64,000 nt of DNA from a virus: IMG/VR virus record IMGVR_UViG_3300031521_000054, positions 1 to 64,000 of that record; one strand, 5' to 3'. Both the position numbers and the translations under genes were made by a program. Below the pieces are notes generated by a model. It saw only the letters and a list, made by a program, of their open reading frames with translations. It was not told the origin of the DNA and made no database searches. Numbering within the stretch: position 1 is the stretch's first letter; each line of letters opens with the position of its first letter. This document shows positions 61,054 through 64,000 of this stretch, one piece after another.

Positions 61054-64000
61054 TATTCAGATCAAAAACAGAGAGAAGAATTTGTACATGGCTTCTCAGA
61101 ATACTTTGAAACAAATTGAAAGTATCATTGAAAAAACAGAAACACCAATTTATGTTATTGCTGGTGATCTTTTCGAATATGCTACACCAACAGAAAGTGA
61201 ACGACAATTGATTTATAATCATATCTCAAGACTTTTGAATATTGAAACTCTTAAAGAATTGGTTATAATGCTTGGAAATCATGATCTTATCAAGGATAAA
61301 AAGCAATCTGAAAATAATGTTGGATATAATTCAATTTCTGTTTTCACTGAAATGTTAAATACTCTTGATGAAAAACTTGCATCAAAACTTATTTACATTA
61401 AAAATTCAGGAATTTATCAATCCAAAGTATGTCCTGTAATAAATTGGATTGGTTATTCTCTTGAAGATAATGGTCAACCTAATATTGAAAATATTGATAC
61501 AACAAAAGTAAACATATGTCTTTTCCATGCAATGTTGAAAGAATATGTTGATTCAGTTAAGTTACCATTAAGATCTGACTTATATCACAGTCTTATTTCG
61601 ATTGAATCTTTTCCTGAAAATTGTTTAATTCTTGCTGGAGATATACACAAAAATTTAATGTTTCAAGGTTTAAATGGCCAAACATTTATTTATCCAGGTT
61701 CTCCAATGCAACATACTTCATCTGAAGGTTTCTATTGGTCAATTGGAGAAGAATTTAAAGTAACAGCTGCTGAATTTAAATCTATCAAATCATATTCATT
61801 TGATGAAACTCTTGATAAGATCGCATTATCAGATATTCAAATGTATGATCTTCCATTAGATGATTCAGTTTGTTATCATACTCTTGAACTTGATTCAAAA
61901 ATACCATGGGAAATTATTAAAGATAATCTTGAAAAAATTACTCCTGAGTTTGGTAATTCCAATACATTCATAAAAGTTAAGAGTTCAAATATTTTTGTCA
62001 AACATGAAAAAGAAATGTTTGAAATGTTACTTAACAAACAGAATGCATACGAATACAAACCAAAAATTGATTTTGAATATGATAAATTTGTTCAAACAAC
62101 AAATGCATCAGATAACAAAGTTATTCAGGAGATAATGGAACAAAAATCTTCTGAATTGGCAACAAAAACAGGAGAAATTGCAAATAAAGACCTTATTCTT
62201 GGAACTGAAAACATAGATGATTTGATATTAAATTCAGATCAACTAAATAAATTATTTGGTTCTATTCTTGATGATCTTTTAAACGGATTAAAAAATAGTT
62301 TTGATTCAGACATAACCAAAGATGATATTCGCAATAGTATCACAACATTATTTGATGAACAATTAAATAATACTATTTCAAAATCATCAAAACGTTACAA
62401 TATTTTACTTGAAGCTATTGAAACAAATGGTTTTATGAGTCTTGGAGCAAACAGAATAAATCTGAATATTCCAGGGAAAGTACGTATTTTGGGTACTAAT
62501 GGTATTGGTAAGACAACTTTATATAACATGATTCATTGGGTTATTACCGGATTAGTTTATCCTGGAATGTCCAAAGCAAATGCTGTAAAAAATAATCTAA
62601 TAGTATTCAACAAAAAACTATTGGAAAATGATTTTGTATTTGTTAAAATGCCAATGATTATCAATGAATTATCAGTTGTCATAACTCGTGTAGCCACACG
62701 TAATTGGAAAAACAATACAACTGATTTTCAGAAAAATTCACTAAACTGGAAAGATTTTATTTCAACAGTTGATAGACAAATTAAACTTGAAGTTACTGGT
62801 TTAGATGGAGTAACAAAAACATACACAGGAGATCAAGCTGAAAGTGCAATAGCAACTTGGTTTGGTCAAACTACTGACAATATTTTGTTTTTAAATGGGG
62901 CAAAAATCGAAAGTGTTCTTCGCCTACCTTCTGATAAATTGAACGAAATGATTTTGAATTTCATTGGCGTTGATTATTTGAAAAAATTAGAAGAAAATCT
63001 TGATGCTGTCAAATCAACATTAACAAAAGCAAAACCAAAAAGGAATAAGGAAGATATTCAGACTTCGTTGATTGATAATAAAATTTATCTTGAAAGAGCT
63101 CAAGAAGATTTGGATATGACTGAGTTTCAATTAGCCGGTTATGACATTGATGAAAAAACATCTAAATCTAATCATGACAAGATTCAATCAGAGTTATTAA
63201 GTATTGGAAATATTCCTGATCAATTAGAAGAAAATTTATGCGAAATTGTTAAGTTGAATAATTTTCTTTCTGTTTTTGAAATTAAAATCGTAAAAGATTT
63301 GATTCCATTTACTGAAGTTAAACCTATCAAAGATCAAGAATTAATTGATATTACTAATAATGAAATTTTAGTATTACAGAGAGGTATTGAAGAAAAACAT
63401 ACAAATATTAATAAGTTCAAAGAAACTAAAACTAATTTATTATCAGTTGATTTACAAAATCTTATCAATGAAAATAATCAATTTTACGATGAAGAAATTG
63501 AAAGACTTCAAGGAAATCATGATATGTATAATAATAGCATGAAAATTGGTTATGATAAGATTCAAAAACAAATTGATGAAATTATTCATCAACTGAAGGA
63601 TAAGAAAATGTCAGCTGGTTTAATGTTGAATGAATTGAAAGTCACAAGATCAAATTTAGTTCAAAAAATATCTGCAAATAATGTTGAAATTGTTTCAGGT
63701 GTTTGTTCAAAATGTGATAAACCATTATCTGAAACACCTGAAATTTGGGAAGTTCATAAAAATAAATTGATAATAAATAACACTGAACTTCAAGTTGAAA
63801 TTACAGGAATGAAAAAATCAATTGATGAACAACAAATATTATGTGACAAAATTGATAAGTTTATTTTGGATTATGTGAGTCACAGAGATTTAGCGATAAA
63901 AAATGATTATTCTGTTTTTGATAATGGAATAAAAATAATTGAAGAGTATCGTGAAGGAATTGATTTATCTTTAAAAGCTCTTAATGTTTGGAATGATGAT
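61031..64000 (+). CDS. Mre11-Rad50 (gp47-gp46) fusion protein, C-terminus outside window
   Basis: The frame is open from ATG 61031 to the window end (990 codons), with no stop between two domains. Residues ~1-250 are an Mre11/SbcD-type phosphoesterase: SADIQ, GDLFE, GNHD, LFHAML and GDIHK. A linker and accessory region follow (to about 455). Then comes the Rad50/SbcC ATPase start: FMSLGANRINLNI and Walker A GTNGIGKTT (488-496). Coiled-coil segments lead to a zinc hook VCSKCDKP (C892, C895). In T4 these are separate genes 47 and 46; the complex degrades and resects DNA ends for recombination-dependent replication. The C-terminal Rad50 lobe (Walker B) should lie just beyond the window. Confidence 0.92.
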   Translation, partial: MQIIHSADIQIKNREKNLYMASQNTLKQIESIIEKTETPIYVIAGDLFEYATPTESERQLIYNHISRLLNIETLKELVIMLGNHDLIKDKKQSENNVGYNSISVFTEMLNTLDEKLASKLIYIKNSGIYQSKVCPVINWIGYSLEDNGQPNIENIDTTKVNICLFHAMLKEYVDSVKLPLRSDLYHSLISIESFPENCLILAGDIHKNLMFQGLNGQTFIYPGSPMQHTSSEGFYWSIGEEFKVTAAEFKSIKSYSFDETLDKIALSDIQMYDLPLDDSVCYHTLELDSKIPWEIIKDNLEKITPEFGNSNTFIKVKSSNIFVKHEKEMFEMLLNKQNAYEYKPKIDFEYDKFVQTTNASDNKVIQEIMEQKSSELATKTGEIANKDLILGTENIDDLILNSDQLNKLFGSILDDLLNGLKNSFDSDITKDDIRNSITTLFDEQLNNTISKSSKRYNILLEAIETNGFMSLGANRINLNIPGKVRILGTNGIGKTTLYNMIHWVITGLVYPGMSKANAVKNNLIVFNKKLLENDFVFVKMPMIINELSVVITRVATRNWKNNTTDFQKNSLNWKDFISTVDRQIKLEVTGLDGVTKTYTGDQAESAIATWFGQTTDNILFLNGAKIESVLRLPSDKLNEMILNFIGVDYLKKLEENLDAVKSTLTKAKPKRNKEDIQTSLIDNKIYLERAQEDLDMTEFQLAGYDIDEKTSKSNHDKIQSELLSIGNIPDQLEENLCEIVKLNNFLSVFEIKIVKDLIPFTEVKPIKDQELIDITNNEILVLQRGIEEKHTNINKFKETKTNLLSVDLQNLINENNQFYDEEIERLQGNHDMYNNSMKIGYDKIQKQIDEIIHQLKDKKMSAGLMLNELKVTRSNLVQKISANNVEIVSGVCSKCDKPLSETPEIWEVHKNKLIINNTELQVEITGMKKSIDEQQILCDKIDKFILDYVSHRDLAIKNDYSVFDNGIKIIEEYREGIDLSLKALNVWNDD

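Noticed and set aside
1-64000. CRISPR array, rRNA, tRNA cluster, integrase or insertion sequence
   Set aside because: No regularly spaced short repeats, cloverleaf sequences, recombinase motifs or terminal inverted repeats were noticed. Absence was judged by eye only.

Overview
The window is a stretch of a large, T4-like tailed phage (myovirus) genome, with every convincing gene on the + strand. The T4-type core includes a gp32-like ssDNA-binding protein, UvsW helicase, gp44-type clamp loader, gp1-type deoxynucleotide kinase, RNase H/FEN-type exonuclease, gp17-type terminase, type II topoisomerase in two subunits (gp39/60-like and gp52-like), a thymidylate-synthase-family enzyme and gp47/gp46 recombination functions. 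The DNA is very AT-rich. Start codons follow A/T-rich leaders with no visible Shine-Dalgarno sequence, and a candidate spanin resembles lysis-region proteins common in Bacteroidota prophages. A Bacteroidota host is therefore likely, but this is an inference.

Layout. 1-12934: receptor-binding and tail-fibre block (collagen-like fibre, several long fibres, a LamG-domain protein), closed by a small GT32-like glycosyltransferase (12948-13547). 13598-15130: three small unknown genes. 15277-18035: gp32-like protein, then UvsW. 18110-19278: unknowns. 19292-30606: second adhesin block with a collagen-like fibre and a 3001-residue protein built from nine units of about 1 kb. 30632-33660: two membrane proteins and an unknown. 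33723-38721: replication block. 38809-40035: probable lysis block (spanin-like, small conserved protein, holin-like). 40036-40321: non-coding region with two 81-bp direct repeats just before the terminase (40322-42235). 42308-44974: SNase-like nuclease and two acidic unknowns. 45109-51947: the two topoisomerase genes, separated by a module of small genes (DnaQ-type exonuclease, ADP-ribosyltransferase-like protein, zinc-ribbon protein, stand-alone receiver domain, DNA-glycosylase-like protein, mini-collagen). 51954-59258: unknown protein, a 1391-residue primase-polymerase/SF2 helicase fusion, and another unknown. 59264-64000: ThyA-family enzyme, small zinc-ribbon proteins, a HAD phosphatase and a gp47-gp46 (Mre11-Rad50) fusion that runs off the window.

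How it fits together. Replication and recombination are supplied by the clamp loader, SSB, UvsW, topoisomerase, exonucleases, PrimPol-helicase and Mre11-Rad50 fusion. The ThyA-family protein has Asp where dUMP enzymes have Asn, so together with the gp1-like kinase it may make a modified cytosine nucleotide. Terminase and lysis genes sit together. The two adhesin blocks are the plastic part of the genome: repeats, mosaic composition and strong hairpins just inside three fibre genes.

Most novel points: the single-polypeptide Mre11-Rad50 fusion, the PrimPol-helicase fusion, the Asp-type ThyA enzyme, the 81-bp repeats before the terminase, the start-proximal hairpins in fibre genes, and the accessory module between the topoisomerase subunits.
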